Positions 53,080 to 62,142 of a stretch of 64,000 nt of DNA are shown here, one piece after another. Within the stretch, counting starts at the first letter, position 1. Every line of letters begins with the position of its first letter. The notes under the pieces were generated by a model. That model was not told the DNA's origin, made no database searches, and worked only from the letters and a program-made list of their open reading frames with translations. The translations under genes were made by a program, and so were the position numbers. Source of the stretch: Pseudomonadota bacterium (GTDB taxonomy: Bacteria; Pseudomonadota; Gammaproteobacteria; Burkholderiales; Burkholderiaceae_C). Location: NCBI GenBank assembly GCA_021819435.1, contig JAKARB010000005.1:1-64000 (forward strand), given 5' to 3'.

Positions 53080-53433
53080 ATGAGCGATTCCGTGCCCCTG
53101 CAGCCCATTGCGCAAGACATCTACGCCGCCCCCCAGCTCACGCCTGAGGCCATGGCGGCTGCGGCGGAGGCCGGCTTCAAGGCAGTGATCAACAACCGCC
53201 CTGACATGGAAGGCGGCCCAGATCAGCCCACCAGCGCTGCCATCGAAGCGGCGGCCAAGGCGGCGGGTCTTGAGTACGCCTACCTGCCGGTCAATGGCGC
53301 CTACCAGTCGCCCGAAGAGATCGCGCGCTGCGCGGAGCTGCTCAAGAGCCTGCCCCGTCCGCTGCTGATGTTCTGCCGCAGCGGCGCTCGCTCGACCAAG
53401 CTGTGCATGCAGGCCCAGGCCCTCGAAGACTGA
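53080..53433 (+). CDS. DUF442/TIGR01244 phosphatase-fold sulfurtransferase-like protein
   Basis: 117-aa protein of the beta-lactamase-hydrolase-like (BLH) family with a dual-specificity phosphatase fold. The active-site loop FCRSGARSTKL (C-x5-R) lies near residues 97-107. Relatives act in sulfide metabolism next to persulfide dioxygenases, but no such gene is adjacent. ATG 53080 follows GAGG at suitable spacing. Confidence 0.85.
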   Translation: MSDSVPLQPIAQDIYAAPQLTPEAMAAAAEAGFKAVINNRPDMEGGPDQPTSAAIEAAAKAAGLEYAYLPVNGAYQSPEEIARCAELLKSLPRPLLMFCRSGARSTKLCMQAQALED

Positions 53434-53450
53434 GCCCCTCGCCCCGACGC

Positions 53451-53981
53451 ATGCAGACCTACATCCGCTGGATGGACGCCATCTCCCGCGTGGGCGGGTG
53501 GCTGGCCGCGGTGGCCTTGTTCGCCGCCTGCCTGACCAGCGCAGGCAACGCCCTCATCCGCTACACCTTCAACATGGGCTCCAACGCCTGGCTGGAGGCA
53601 CAGTGGTACCTCTTCGGCATGGCCGTGTTCCTGGGCGCGCCGATGCTGCTCAAGCTCAACGAGCACGTGCGCGTTGACATCATCTATGGCGCACGCTCGC
53701 CTCGAACCCAGGCCTGGATCGACCTGCTCGGCCTGCTGCTGGTGTTGTTGCCGCTGTGCGCCATCGTGGCCTGGTTGTCGTGGCCCTTCGTGGTGCTGGC
53801 CTGGCAACAGCACGAGGTCTCGGCCAGCGCTGGGGGCCTGGTGCGCTGGCCCATCAAGGCCGCCATCCCGCTGGGCTTTGCCTTCTTGGGCCTGCAGGCC
53901 GTGGCGGAGGCTTTTCGCCGCATCGCGTTCCTGCGCGGTGCCATCCAGCTCGACACCCACTACGAAAGGCCGTTGCAGTGA
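53451..53981 (+). CDS. TRAP transporter small permease DctQ
   Basis: 176-aa membrane subunit with four helices. Conserved NALIRYTFN and NAWLEAQWYLFG segments are typical of DctQ. It pairs with the large permease, whose GTG start overlaps this stop. ATG 53451 is chosen. Confidence 0.9.
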   Translation: MQTYIRWMDAISRVGGWLAAVALFAACLTSAGNALIRYTFNMGSNAWLEAQWYLFGMAVFLGAPMLLKLNEHVRVDIIYGARSPRTQAWIDLLGLLLVLLPLCAIVAWLSWPFVVLAWQQHEVSASAGGLVRWPIKAAIPLGFAFLGLQAVAEAFRRIAFLRGAIQLDTHYERPLQ

Positions 53982-55564
53982 TCGAGATGTCTCACCTCGC
54001 GCCGGTCATGTTCGGCTCCCTGGTGGTGGCGATGCTGGTGGGCTTCCCCGTGGCGTTCACGCTCGGTGGGTTGGGCCTCGCGTTCGGCTACTTCGCGATG
54101 TCGCAGGGGTTCGTGAACCCGGAGTTCATGGGCAACCTGCCGCTGCGGCTGTTCGGCATCGTCTCCAACGAGCTGCTGCTGTCGATCCCGTTCTTCACTT
54201 TCATGGGCGCCATCCTGGAGCGCTGTGGTCTGGCTGAAGACCTGCTCGAAGGCACGGGGCAGCTATTCGGCAGCCGGCCGGGCGGCCTGGGTTTCGCGGT
54301 CATCATCGTGGGCGCCATCCTGGGCGCCATCACCGGCACGGTGGCCGCCAGCGTGATCGCCATGGGCGTGATCTCGCTGCCCATCATGGTCCGCTATGGC
54401 TACGACATGCGCTACGCCACGGGCGTGATCGCGGCCTCGGGCACGATCACGCAGCTCATCCCGCCTTCGCTGGTGCTGGTGGTGCTGGCCGATCAGCTCG
54501 GGCGCTCGGTGGGCGACATGTACCTGGGCGCCATCGGGCCCTCGCTGCTGCAAACGGGCATCTTCCTGCTCTACACGGCGGCCATCGTGGTCTTCAAGCC
54601 GCAGTGGGTGCCGCCGCTGCCGCCCGAGGCGCGCACCGAGCGTGGCGCCAAGCTGGTCAAACGCGTGCTGTGGGGCATGCTGCCTTCCATCGTGCTGATC
54701 TTCCTGGTGCTGGGCACGCTGTTCATGGGCCTGGCCACGCCGACCGAGGCCGGCGCGCTGGGGGCCTTCGGCGGCATGGTGCTGGCCGCCATGCACAAGC
54801 GCCTGTCACTCAAGCTGGTCTGGCAGGCCATGGACACGACCATGCGCGTGACCTCCATGGTGATCTTCATCCTGCTGGGCTCGACGGTGTTCTCGCTGGT
54901 GTTCCAGGGGGTGGATGGTCACATCTGGATCGAGGAGATGCTCAGCAACCTGCCGGGCGGTCCCGTCGGCTTCCTCATTGCCGTCAACGTCTTCATCTTC
55001 TTCCTGGCCTTCTTCCTCGACTTCTTCGAGATCGCCTTCATCGTGGTGCCGCTGCTGGCGCCCGTGGCCGAGAAGCTGGGCATCGACCTGATCTGGTTCG
55101 GTGTGCTGCTGTGCGTGAACATGCAGACCAGCTTCATGCACCCGCCTTTTGGTTTCGCGTTGTTCTACCTGCGCGGGGTGGCCGACCAGATCCACAAAAG
55201 CGGGGCGGTCAGCAAGCCCATCCTCTCGCGCGACATCTACCTCGGCGCCATCCCCTGGGTGGCGATGCAGCTGGTGCTGGTGGCCGTGGTGATCTTCTGG
55301 CCGCAGTCGGTGACGGCCTTCCTCGACAAGGCGCCGGCGGTCAACACCGACGACGTGCACATCGAGATGCAGATCGAGGACGTGGGCAGCGACCCGGTGA
55401 GCCCGGTTTCAACCGGTGGTTCGGAGGCCGCGACCGCGGAACCGGGCTCGGGCGGGTTGCAGGTGCCCGCGCCGGCCAGCGAAAGCGAGGCGGACCCCGC
55501 CCAGGCCTTGAAACAGGCGCTGGAGAACCCTTCGCCTGCTGATCAGCCGGCTTCGACGCGCTGA
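53978..55564 (+). CDS. TRAP transporter large permease DctM
   Basis: 528-aa Na+-driven permease with about 12 helices. GTG 53978 overlaps the dctQ stop (GTGA) and has GAAAGG 8 bases upstream; ATG 53987 is an alternative. SIPFFTFMGAILERCGLAEDLL and GTVAASVIAMGVISLPIM are DctM landmarks. The last ~80 residues are an unusual hydrophilic, Ala/Pro/Glu-rich tail beyond the family core. The likely binding protein is the convergent dctP gene; the substrate is inferred from it as a keto acid or similar. Confidence 0.92.
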   Translation: MIEMSHLAPVMFGSLVVAMLVGFPVAFTLGGLGLAFGYFAMSQGFVNPEFMGNLPLRLFGIVSNELLLSIPFFTFMGAILERCGLAEDLLEGTGQLFGSRPGGLGFAVIIVGAILGAITGTVAASVIAMGVISLPIMVRYGYDMRYATGVIAASGTITQLIPPSLVLVVLADQLGRSVGDMYLGAIGPSLLQTGIFLLYTAAIVVFKPQWVPPLPPEARTERGAKLVKRVLWGMLPSIVLIFLVLGTLFMGLATPTEAGALGAFGGMVLAAMHKRLSLKLVWQAMDTTMRVTSMVIFILLGSTVFSLVFQGVDGHIWIEEMLSNLPGGPVGFLIAVNVFIFFLAFFLDFFEIAFIVVPLLAPVAEKLGIDLIWFGVLLCVNMQTSFMHPPFGFALFYLRGVADQIHKSGAVSKPILSRDIYLGAIPWVAMQLVLVAVVIFWPQSVTAFLDKAPAVNTDDVHIEMQIEDVGSDPVSPVSTGGSEAATAEPGSGGLQVPAPASESEADPAQALKQALENPSPADQPASTR

Positions 55565-55791
55565 ACCCGCCTCGGCGGCCAGGGCGCATCCGCGCCGTGG
55601 GCCGCTGGGCTCGCCTTGCATTGCGCCCACCAACCGAGCATGCCGAAGGCGATGCCGGGCAGCGGGTGCAGCCAAGCCAGGATCAGGCCCGTGCTCCAGC
55701 ACAGGAGGCTGAAGGTGCGCCAAGTTCGCGCCAGCGGAGCCTGGCTCCAATCGGCGCTCGGGTGCATGGGGGCTGGCAGGGTGGTGCGCAT
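55543..55791 (-). CDS. Possible small membrane protein
   Basis: 82 aa, not recognised. A central hydrophobic stretch (FSLLCWSTGLILAW and LPGIAFGMLGWWAQC, about 27-57) could form one or two membrane helices. No good ribosome site; ATG 55767 is an alternative. It overlaps the end of dctM by 22 bases on the opposite strand. It might be noise in GC-rich DNA, but its hydrophobic pattern looks protein-like. Confidence 0.35.
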   Translation of the reverse strand: MRTTLPAPMHPSADWSQAPLARTWRTFSLLCWSTGLILAWLHPLPGIAFGMLGWWAQCKASPAAHGADAPWPPRRVQRVEAG

Positions 55792-55936
55792 GGTGTCTGG
55801 CGCCCGGGCCGAATCCCGCTGGCGCCTGAGTTGCTTCGGATGAAGTCATGCACATATTGAGCCTGGTGGCCGGTTTTTGCACGCGCGGGGGCTTGCGAAA
55901 GGCACATTCCGCGCCTTAATCAGCGAAAACGGGACG

Positions 55937-55963
55937 AAAAAAAGCGCGACCCGGGGCCGCGCT
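55937..55963 (-). terminator. Terminator of dctP
   Basis: Minus-strand stem AGCGCG-G-CCC / GGG-T-CGCGCT followed by seven T (plus-strand A-run 55937-55943). It lies 23 bases beyond the dctP stop. Confidence 0.85.
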
Positions 55964-55986
55964 GGGGGACTGACGCTTCGCCAGGC

Positions 55987-57069
55987 TCAGAGTTTGACGG
56001 ACTGCATGTAACGGTCGAAGGTGGCTTCGGTGAAGCGGAACCAAAGGTTCTGGTCGGCGCGGAACTTGGCGTAGTCGGCGTAGACCTTGCGCCAGGCCGG
56101 GTTCTTCTCGTTGAGCTCGCTGTAGATGTCCATCGAGTGCTTGAAGGCCGCGTCCATCACCGGCTTGGGGAACTGCACGAGTTCGGTCTTGGCCGCCACC
56201 AGTTGCTTGAGCGCCAGCGGGTTGCGGGCGTCGTAGCGGGCCTGCATTTCGGTGTGAGCATGCGACGCCGCAGCCTCGACCATGGCCTTGTATTCGTTGT
56301 TGAGCGAGTCCCAGGCCTTCTGGTTGATGAAGAAGTCGAGCTGCGGGCCGCCTTCCCACCAGCCGGGGAAGTGGTAGTAGGGCGCGACCTTGTAGAAGCC
56401 CAGCTTCTGGTCGTCGTAGGGGCCCACCCACTCGGCGGCGTCGAGCACGCCCTTTTCGAGCGCCTGGTAAATCTCACCACCGGGCAGGGCCTGGGGCACC
56501 ACGCCCATGCGTTCCATCACCTTGCCGGCGAAGCCTGCCGTGCGCATCTTCAGGCCCTTGAGGTCGGCCAGCGACTTGATGGGCTTGCGATACCAGCCGC
56601 CCATTTGCGCGCCCGTGTTGCCGCCGGGGAAGTTGATGATGTTGTACTTGGCGTAGAACTCGCGCATCAGCTTGAGGCCATTGCCTTCGTACATCCAGGC
56701 CGACATCTGGCGCGAGTTCAGGCCGAAGGGGATGGTGCAGCCGATGGCGAAGGTTTCGTCCTTGCCGACAAAGTAGTAGGGCGCGGTGTGGGCCATCTCG
56801 ACCGTGCCGCTCTGCACGCCATCGACCACGCCGAACGGCGGCATGAGCTCGCCGCCTGCGTGCACCGAGATCTGGAACTTGCCGCCCGACATCTCGTGGA
56901 TCTTCTTGGTGAAGACGTCGGCGGCACCGAAGATGGTGTCCAGCGATTTGGGGAAGCTGGAGGCGAGGCGCCAACGCAGTTGCGTCTGGGCGTGGACGAT
57001 GGCGGGGGCGGCACCGGCGGCCAGGACACCGGCCAGGCCCGCGTGGTTGATGAAGGCACGACGCTCCAT
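55987..57069 (-). CDS. TRAP transporter substrate-binding protein DctP (TakP-like)
   Basis: 360-aa periplasmic binding protein. AGGAGA 6 bases before ATG 57069 fixes the start. A twin-arginine type signal (MERRAFINHAGLAGVL) is cut near IVHAQ. QMGGWYRKPIKSLADLKGLKMRT and GGEIYQALEKGVLDAAEWVGP are DctP motifs, with the ligand Arg in the first. The YYHFPGWWEGGPQLDFFIN stretch resembles the TakP branch, which binds 2-oxo acids. It is convergent with dctQM, whose permeases it presumably serves. Confidence 0.9.
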   Translation of the reverse strand: MERRAFINHAGLAGVLAAGAAPAIVHAQTQLRWRLASSFPKSLDTIFGAADVFTKKIHEMSGGKFQISVHAGGELMPPFGVVDGVQSGTVEMAHTAPYYFVGKDETFAIGCTIPFGLNSRQMSAWMYEGNGLKLMREFYAKYNIINFPGGNTGAQMGGWYRKPIKSLADLKGLKMRTAGFAGKVMERMGVVPQALPGGEIYQALEKGVLDAAEWVGPYDDQKLGFYKVAPYYHFPGWWEGGPQLDFFINQKAWDSLNNEYKAMVEAAASHAHTEMQARYDARNPLALKQLVAAKTELVQFPKPVMDAAFKHSMDIYSELNEKNPAWRKVYADYAKFRADQNLWFRFTEATFDRYMQSVKL

Positions 57070-57242
57070 GGCGGTCTCCTCGTGTTGGGGGTTGTGTCCC
57101 CGAAATTCTAGGAGCGCGCCTTGGCCGTCAGCGGTTGGGCGGGAGAGGGCTTTCCCGTGGGTGTCGCGCACGCGCCGCTGTGCCCGCGCTGCGATGTTGC
57201 GTCGGGCCAGCGAGCAAGGGCCTGAGAGAGGCTCAGGGAGGT

Positions 57243-58658
57243 TCAGCCGCCGTGGCCGGCGATCTTCATGCGTTCGATCAGCACGGAGCCCACGGTCTTG
57301 CTGCCATAGGTGTAGGCGTCGGCACCGATGCCCACGATCTGCTGGAACATTTCGCCGAGGTGGCCGGCGATGGTGATCTCGTGCACGGGGTGCTGGATGA
57401 CACCGTTCTCGACCCAATAGCCGGCTGCGCCGCGCGAGTAGTCGCCCGTCACGTAGTTCACGCCTTGGCCCATGAGCTCGGTCACGAACAGGCCGGTGCC
57501 CAGCTTCTTGAGCATGGCCTTGAGGTTGTCCTTCGGGTCGGTGAGCTTGCTGCTCATCACCAGGTTCTGCGAGCCGCCTGCGTGGCCGGTGGTTTTCATG
57601 CCCAGCTTGCGCGCCGAGTAGCTGGAGAGGAAGTAGCCCTGCACCACGCCGTTCTTGACGACCTGGCGCTTGCGGGTGAGCACGCCTTCGTCGTCGAAGG
57701 GGGCGCTGCCCTTGCCTTTGAGGATGTGCGGGTCTTCGGTGATCTGCAGGTGCTTGGGGAAGATGGGCTTGCCCAGGCTGTCGAGCAGGAAGGTGGCGCG
57801 GCGGTAGAGGGCACCGCCGCTGGTGGCCTGGACGTAGGCGCCCAGCAGGCCGGCGGCCAGGGTGTTCTCGAACAGCACCGGCACTTCGCAGGTGGCGATC
57901 TTGCGCGACTTCAGGCGCGAGAGGGCGCGCTCGGCGGCGTAGCGGCCAACGGCTTCTGGCTTGGCCATGTCGCGGGCATCGCGCTCGGACGTGTACCAGA
58001 AATCGCGTTGCATGTCGTTGCCACGCCCGGCGATGGGCGAGACCGACAGCGAGTGGCGAGAGGAAGCGTAGCCACCGCGGAAGCCGCGCGTGTTGCCGGC
58101 CCAGAAGTGCGACTGCTGCGCTGAGACCCCGGCGCCTTCCGAATTGGTGATGCGCGGGTCGACCACGAGCGCGGCGTCTTCGCAGCGGCGCGCCAGCTCG
58201 GCCGCGCCCTCGGCGTCGATGGCCCAGGGGTGGAAGAGGTCAAGGTCGCGGCGGGCGGCCTTGCCGGTGGCGATGTCGGCCTCGTCCGGCAGGCCGGCGG
58301 CCGGGTCTTCGGCGGTGTGGCGGGCGATGTCGTAGGCGGCCTGCACGGTGCGCTCCAGCGCCTCGGGCGAGAAGTCCGACGTGGTGGCGTTGCCCCGGCG
58401 CTGGCCCAGGTAGACGGTGATGCCGATGGTCTTGTCGCGGTTGCGCTCGACGTTCTCGAGCTTGCCCTTGCGCACCGAAACCGACAGGCCCGCGCCCTCG
58501 GAGACCTCGGCGGCGGCGTCGGAGGCGCCTTTCTTGCGCGCCACGCTCAGCGCGTCTTCGATCAGTTGCTGGAATTGCTCGCGGCTGTAGGCGAATCCAG
58601 TCGAGGGGGTGGTCGAGGTCGCGGAGGCGGCAGCTTGGGCAGCTTTGGTCTGAGGCAT
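57243..58658 (-). CDS. pmbA: Metalloprotease PmbA/TldE
   Basis: 471-aa subunit of the TldD/TldE protease, which matures microcins and degrades CcdA-like proteins in E. coli. The N-terminal domain has AEGAGLSVSVRKGKLENVE-type spacing (GLSVSVRKGKLENVER near 53), and the C-terminal beta domain has GYFLSSYSARKLGM and VTGDYSRGAAGYWVENG. TldE itself lacks the zinc ligands of TldD, as here. tldD is not in the window. Divergent from darP across 64 bases. Confidence 0.94.
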   Translation of the reverse strand: MPQTKAAQAAASATSTTPSTGFAYSREQFQQLIEDALSVARKKGASDAAAEVSEGAGLSVSVRKGKLENVERNRDKTIGITVYLGQRRGNATTSDFSPEALERTVQAAYDIARHTAEDPAAGLPDEADIATGKAARRDLDLFHPWAIDAEGAAELARRCEDAALVVDPRITNSEGAGVSAQQSHFWAGNTRGFRGGYASSRHSLSVSPIAGRGNDMQRDFWYTSERDARDMAKPEAVGRYAAERALSRLKSRKIATCEVPVLFENTLAAGLLGAYVQATSGGALYRRATFLLDSLGKPIFPKHLQITEDPHILKGKGSAPFDDEGVLTRKRQVVKNGVVQGYFLSSYSARKLGMKTTGHAGGSQNLVMSSKLTDPKDNLKAMLKKLGTGLFVTELMGQGVNYVTGDYSRGAAGYWVENGVIQHPVHEITIAGHLGEMFQQIVGIGADAYTYGSKTVGSVLIERMKIAGHGG

Positions 58659-58683
58659 GGAGGGTTCTGTGCTGATGGACGGC

Positions 58684-58702
58684 GGCCCGCGAGAGGCGGG
58701 CC
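58684..58702. repeat. Hairpin in the pmbA-darP divergent gap
   Basis: GGCCCGC / GCGGGCC, 7-bp stem with a 5-base loop GAGAG. It is placed between the divergent starts; no T-run, so not a terminator. Possibly a regulator site or chance structure. Confidence 0.35.
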
Positions 58703-58722
58703 ACCCGTATCATAGCGAGGAC

Positions 58723-59310
58723 ATGAATCCGAACCACTTTGATCAAGACGATGCTGACGACGATGGCTTCTCCGGCCGTCCCAGCAAGAGCGCGCTCAAG
58801 CGCGAAAGCCACGAACTCCAGGCCCTGGGCAAGCAGTTGCTTGAGATGCCCGATTCGCGCCTGGACAGCATCGAGATGCCCGAGCGCCTGCGTGACGCGC
58901 TGGCCGATTACAAGCGCACCAAGTCCTTCGAGGGCAAGCGCCGGCAGTTGCAGTTCATCGGCAAGGTGATGCGCGAGGTCGACGCGGCGCCGCTGCGCGA
59001 GGCGGTGGCCCAGTTCCAGCTCGGGCACGCCCGCAACGCGCTGGCGCTGCACCAGGCCGAACGCTGGCGCGCCGAGCTGTTGTCCGACGACAAGGACGTG
59101 CTCACGAAATGGGCCGAGGCCTTCCCCCAGTCCGACCTGCAGCAGTTGCGCAACCTCGTGCGCGGCGCCCGCAAGGACGCCGCCGAGGTGCCCGAGAAGC
59201 GCAGCGGCCGGGCCTTCCGCGAGCTGTTCCAGTACATCAAGCACGCCATGGAAGAGGAGGAACAGGACGGGGCCGATCAGAACGAGGCCGATCAAGGCGG
59301 GGCGGCATGA
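58723..59310 (+). CDS. darP: Ribosome-associated protein DarP (YjgA, DUF615)
   Basis: 195-aa 50S-assembly factor. RPSKSALKRESHELQALGKQLLEM near residue 19 and YKRTKSFEGKRRQLQFIGKVMR near 64 are the hallmark segments. The C-terminus is very acidic. ATG 58723 has GAGG directly upstream. The stop overlaps the mog start as ATGA. Confidence 0.93.
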   Translation: MNPNHFDQDDADDDGFSGRPSKSALKRESHELQALGKQLLEMPDSRLDSIEMPERLRDALADYKRTKSFEGKRRQLQFIGKVMREVDAAPLREAVAQFQLGHARNALALHQAERWRAELLSDDKDVLTKWAEAFPQSDLQQLRNLVRGARKDAAEVPEKRSGRAFRELFQYIKHAMEEEEQDGADQNEADQGGAA

Positions 59311-59930
59311 GCGCCGAAGTGAACAACGCGACCGCGGCGCCCCTGCGCACCGTGCGCATCGGCGTGGTGTCGGTCAGTGACCGCGCCAGCAGCGGCGCCT
59401 ACGAAGACAAGGGCCTGCCGGGCCTGAAGGACTGGCTGGGCCGCGCGGTGCGCAACCCGATCGACTGGGTGCCGAGGTTGATCCCCGATGAGCGCGAAGC
59501 CATCGCCGCCACGCTGCGCGAGCTGGTCGACGCCGAACGCTGCGACCTGGTCCTGACCACGGGCGGCACCGGCCCCGCCCCGCGCGACGTGACGCCCGAG
59601 GCCACGCTCGATGTGGCCGACAAGGAACTGCCCGGTTTCGGCGAACAGATGCGCCAGATCAGCCTGCGATTCGTGCCCACGGCCATCCTGTCGCGGCAGA
59701 CGGCGGTGGTGCGCGGCCAGGCCTTGGTGATGAACCTGCCGGGCCAGCCCAAGTCCATCGCCGAGACGCTGGAGGGCCTGCGCGACGCCGAGGGCAAGTC
59801 GGTGGTGCCGGGCATCTTCGCGGCGGTGCCTTATTGCGTCGACCTGATCGGCGGCCCCTGGATCGAGACTGACCCAGCGGTTTGCGCTGCTTTCCGCCCC
59901 AAGACGGCGGTGCGCCGAGAAGGCGCCTGA
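59307..59930 (+). CDS. mog: Molybdopterin adenylyltransferase
   Basis: 207-aa enzyme that adenylates molybdopterin before molybdenum insertion. IGVVSVSDRASSGAYEDKG starts the domain; LVLTTGGTGPAPRDVTPEAT (about 80-99) is the MoCF signature, and MNLPGQPKSI lies near 147. The start is set by an ATGA overlap with darP. Its product is needed by the xanthine dehydrogenase and nitrate reductase encoded elsewhere in this window. Confidence 0.95.
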   Translation: MSAEVNNATAAPLRTVRIGVVSVSDRASSGAYEDKGLPGLKDWLGRAVRNPIDWVPRLIPDEREAIAATLRELVDAERCDLVLTTGGTGPAPRDVTPEATLDVADKELPGFGEQMRQISLRFVPTAILSRQTAVVRGQALVMNLPGQPKSIAETLEGLRDAEGKSVVPGIFAAVPYCVDLIGGPWIETDPAVCAAFRPKTAVRREGA

Positions 59931-59999
59931 GCGGGTGGATCGCGCGGAGCGGCGCTTCGGCGAACCGCCTGCTCATTCATGCGGCTGATGGCTTGGGAT

Positions 60000-60016
60000 T
60001 CAAACAATTCATTTGA
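60000..60016. promoter_or_regulatory. TCAAA-N7-TTTGA inverted repeat
   Basis: An A/T-rich dyad, in contrast to the surrounding GC-rich DNA, 95 bases upstream of the phosphotransferase-SDR operon. A plausible operator for an unknown regulator. Confidence 0.3.
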
Positions 60017-60110
60017 TTCATCGGCAGGCGCTTCCTAAACTGGGTGGTTTCATGGGGCGCAAGCACAGAGCCTGGCGCTCCACCGCCCACCAACGAGGAG
60101 ACCGCCGCCC

Positions 60111-61196
60111 ATGAGCGACGCCAAGAACGAGCAGTTGATTGACCAGGCTGGCCAGGTCCGTGCCGGTGAAGAGGTGGACGTGGCGCAGGTCACGGCCTAC
60201 CTGCAAGCGCAAGGCCTGAAGCTGGAAGGCATGCCCGAGCTCAAGCAGTTCCCGGGGGGCGCGTCCAACCTGACCTACCAGCTCAGCTACGCCAACGTCG
60301 ACCTGATCCTGCGTCGCCCGCCCTTTGGCCACATCGCCAAGTCGGCCCACGACGTGGTGCGCGAGGCCGAGATCATGCGCAAGCTCAAGCCGGTTTACCC
60401 CAAGGTGCCGGTCATCCACGCCATCTGCGAGGACACCAGCGTCATCGGCGCGCCCTTCTATGTGATGGAGCGGCTGGTGGGCAACATCCCGCGCCAGAAC
60501 CTCTCGCCCGAGCTGGGCCTGGACGAGGCCAAGACCCGCCAGCTCTGCCTCAACGTGCTCGACACCCTGGTCGACTTGCACAAGCTGGATCCGAAAGCCG
60601 CCGGCCTCGACACCCTGGGCAAGGGCGAAGGCTACGTGGCCCGCCAGGTCGAGGGCTGGACCAAGCGCTACCGCGCCGCCCGCACCGACGACGTGGGCGA
60701 CTTCGAGCAGGTGATGGCTTGGTTGGCCGAGAAGATGCCCAAGCAGGAAGTGGCCATCCGCCTCATCCACAACGACTTCCGCTTCGACAACGTCGTGCTC
60801 GACGTGAACGACCCGCTGAAGGTCATCGGCGTACTGGACTGGGAAATGGCCACGCTGGGCGACCCGCTGATGGACCTGGGCAGCTCGCTGGCCTACTGGG
60901 TGCAGGCCGACGACGACATGTTCATGAAGGGCTCGCGCCGCCAGCCGACCAATGCCAAGGGCATGCTCACGCGCGAAGAGGTGATCCGCTACTACGCCGA
61001 GAAGACGGGCTTCAGCGTCGACAACTTCGACTTCTACACGGTGTATGGCCTGTTCCGCCTCGCCGGCATCGCGCAGCAGATTTACAAGCGCTTCAAGGAG
61101 GGCAACGCGCGCAACCCGGCGTTCGCCACCTTTGGCCCCTTCGTGAGCTACCTGGAGCAACGCTGCCTGGGCATCATCGCCCAGTCCAAGCTCTGA
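60111..61196 (+). CDS. APH-family phosphotransferase (ACAD10-like)
   Basis: 361-aa kinase-like protein of the aminoglycoside phosphotransferase/choline kinase fold. GGASNLTYQL is the Gly-rich loop region; the Brenner motif HNDFRFDN (about 220-227) and LDWEMATLGDPLMDLG hold the catalytic and metal Asp. GAGGAGA precedes the start. Such proteins cluster with acyl-CoA dehydrogenases and SDRs and are thought to phosphorylate hydroxy-acyl compounds rather than antibiotics. Followed by an SDR gene after 73 bases. Confidence 0.88.
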   Translation: MSDAKNEQLIDQAGQVRAGEEVDVAQVTAYLQAQGLKLEGMPELKQFPGGASNLTYQLSYANVDLILRRPPFGHIAKSAHDVVREAEIMRKLKPVYPKVPVIHAICEDTSVIGAPFYVMERLVGNIPRQNLSPELGLDEAKTRQLCLNVLDTLVDLHKLDPKAAGLDTLGKGEGYVARQVEGWTKRYRAARTDDVGDFEQVMAWLAEKMPKQEVAIRLIHNDFRFDNVVLDVNDPLKVIGVLDWEMATLGDPLMDLGSSLAYWVQADDDMFMKGSRRQPTNAKGMLTREEVIRYYAEKTGFSVDNFDFYTVYGLFRLAGIAQQIYKRFKEGNARNPAFATFGPFVSYLEQRCLGIIAQSKL

Positions 61197-61269
61197 CGCG
61201 CACCGATGGTGAAGCCGCCATGCGAGCGGCCATCGACTGCCTTTCATCCCCAGCCCCGACCTTGACATC

Positions 61270-62052
61270 ATGAGCAACTCGCTGAACCTGAAGAACCCCT
61301 TCGACCTGAGCGGCAAGGTCGCCCTCGTGACCGGCTCCAGCCGCGGCATCGGCGAGGCCATCGCGCGTTTGCTGGCGGCGCAGGGCGCGCACGTCATCGT
61401 CTCCAGCCGCAAGGCCGAGCCGTGCGAGGCCGTGGCCGCGTCCATCCGCGAAGCCGGTGGCAAGGCCTCGGTGCTGGCCTGCCACATCGGCGAGATGGAA
61501 CAGATCGACGCCACCTTCGCCACCATCGAAAAAGAATTCGGCCGCCTCGACATCCTCGTCAACAACGCGGCCACCAACCCATACTTCGGCCACATCACCG
61601 ACACCGACTTGGGCGCCTTTCAGAAGACGGTGGACGTGAACATCCGTGGCTACTTTTTCATGTGCTCGGGCGGCGCCAAGCTGATGGCCAAGCAAGGTGG
61701 TGGCTCGATCATCAACATCGCTTCGGTGAATGGCGTGATCCCGGGCATGGCGCAGGGCATCTACTCGATCACCAAGGCTGCCGTGATCTCGATGACGCAT
61801 GCCTTCGCCAAGGAATGCGCGACGCAGAAGGTGCGCGTCAACGCCATCTTGCCGGGCGCAACGGACACCAAGTTCGCCTCGGCGCTGACCAGCAACGAGA
61901 TGATCCTGAAGACCGTGCTGGCCCACGTGCCGATGAACCGCGTGGCCGACCCCTCCGAGATGGCAGGCGCGGCGCTGTACCTGGCGTCGGACGCGGCCAG
62001 CTACACCACGGGCACCTGCCTCAACGTGGACGGCGGTTACCTGCTGGCCTGA
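61270..62052 (+). CDS. Short-chain dehydrogenase/reductase
   Basis: 260-aa classical SDR. NAD(P)-binding TGSSRGIG near residue 21, NNAA near 98, catalytic Ser in INIASVNG and Tyr165-x3-Lys169 (YSITK). C-terminal TGTCLNVDGGYL is typical. It may act on the hydroxyacyl product of the upstream phosphotransferase pathway, inferred only from linkage; the substrate is unknown. Confidence 0.9.
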   Translation: MSNSLNLKNPFDLSGKVALVTGSSRGIGEAIARLLAAQGAHVIVSSRKAEPCEAVAASIREAGGKASVLACHIGEMEQIDATFATIEKEFGRLDILVNNAATNPYFGHITDTDLGAFQKTVDVNIRGYFFMCSGGAKLMAKQGGGSIINIASVNGVIPGMAQGIYSITKAAVISMTHAFAKECATQKVRVNAILPGATDTKFASALTSNEMILKTVLAHVPMNRVADPSEMAGAALYLASDAASYTTGTCLNVDGGYLLA

Positions 62053-62142
62053 TGTGTGGGGCGGCAGGGGGCGAAGCGGCCTCTGCACCGGAGCCCCTCG
62101 CGCTTGCATCGGTCTGGGCGGCCAGGGGGCAGCCATGCCCCG

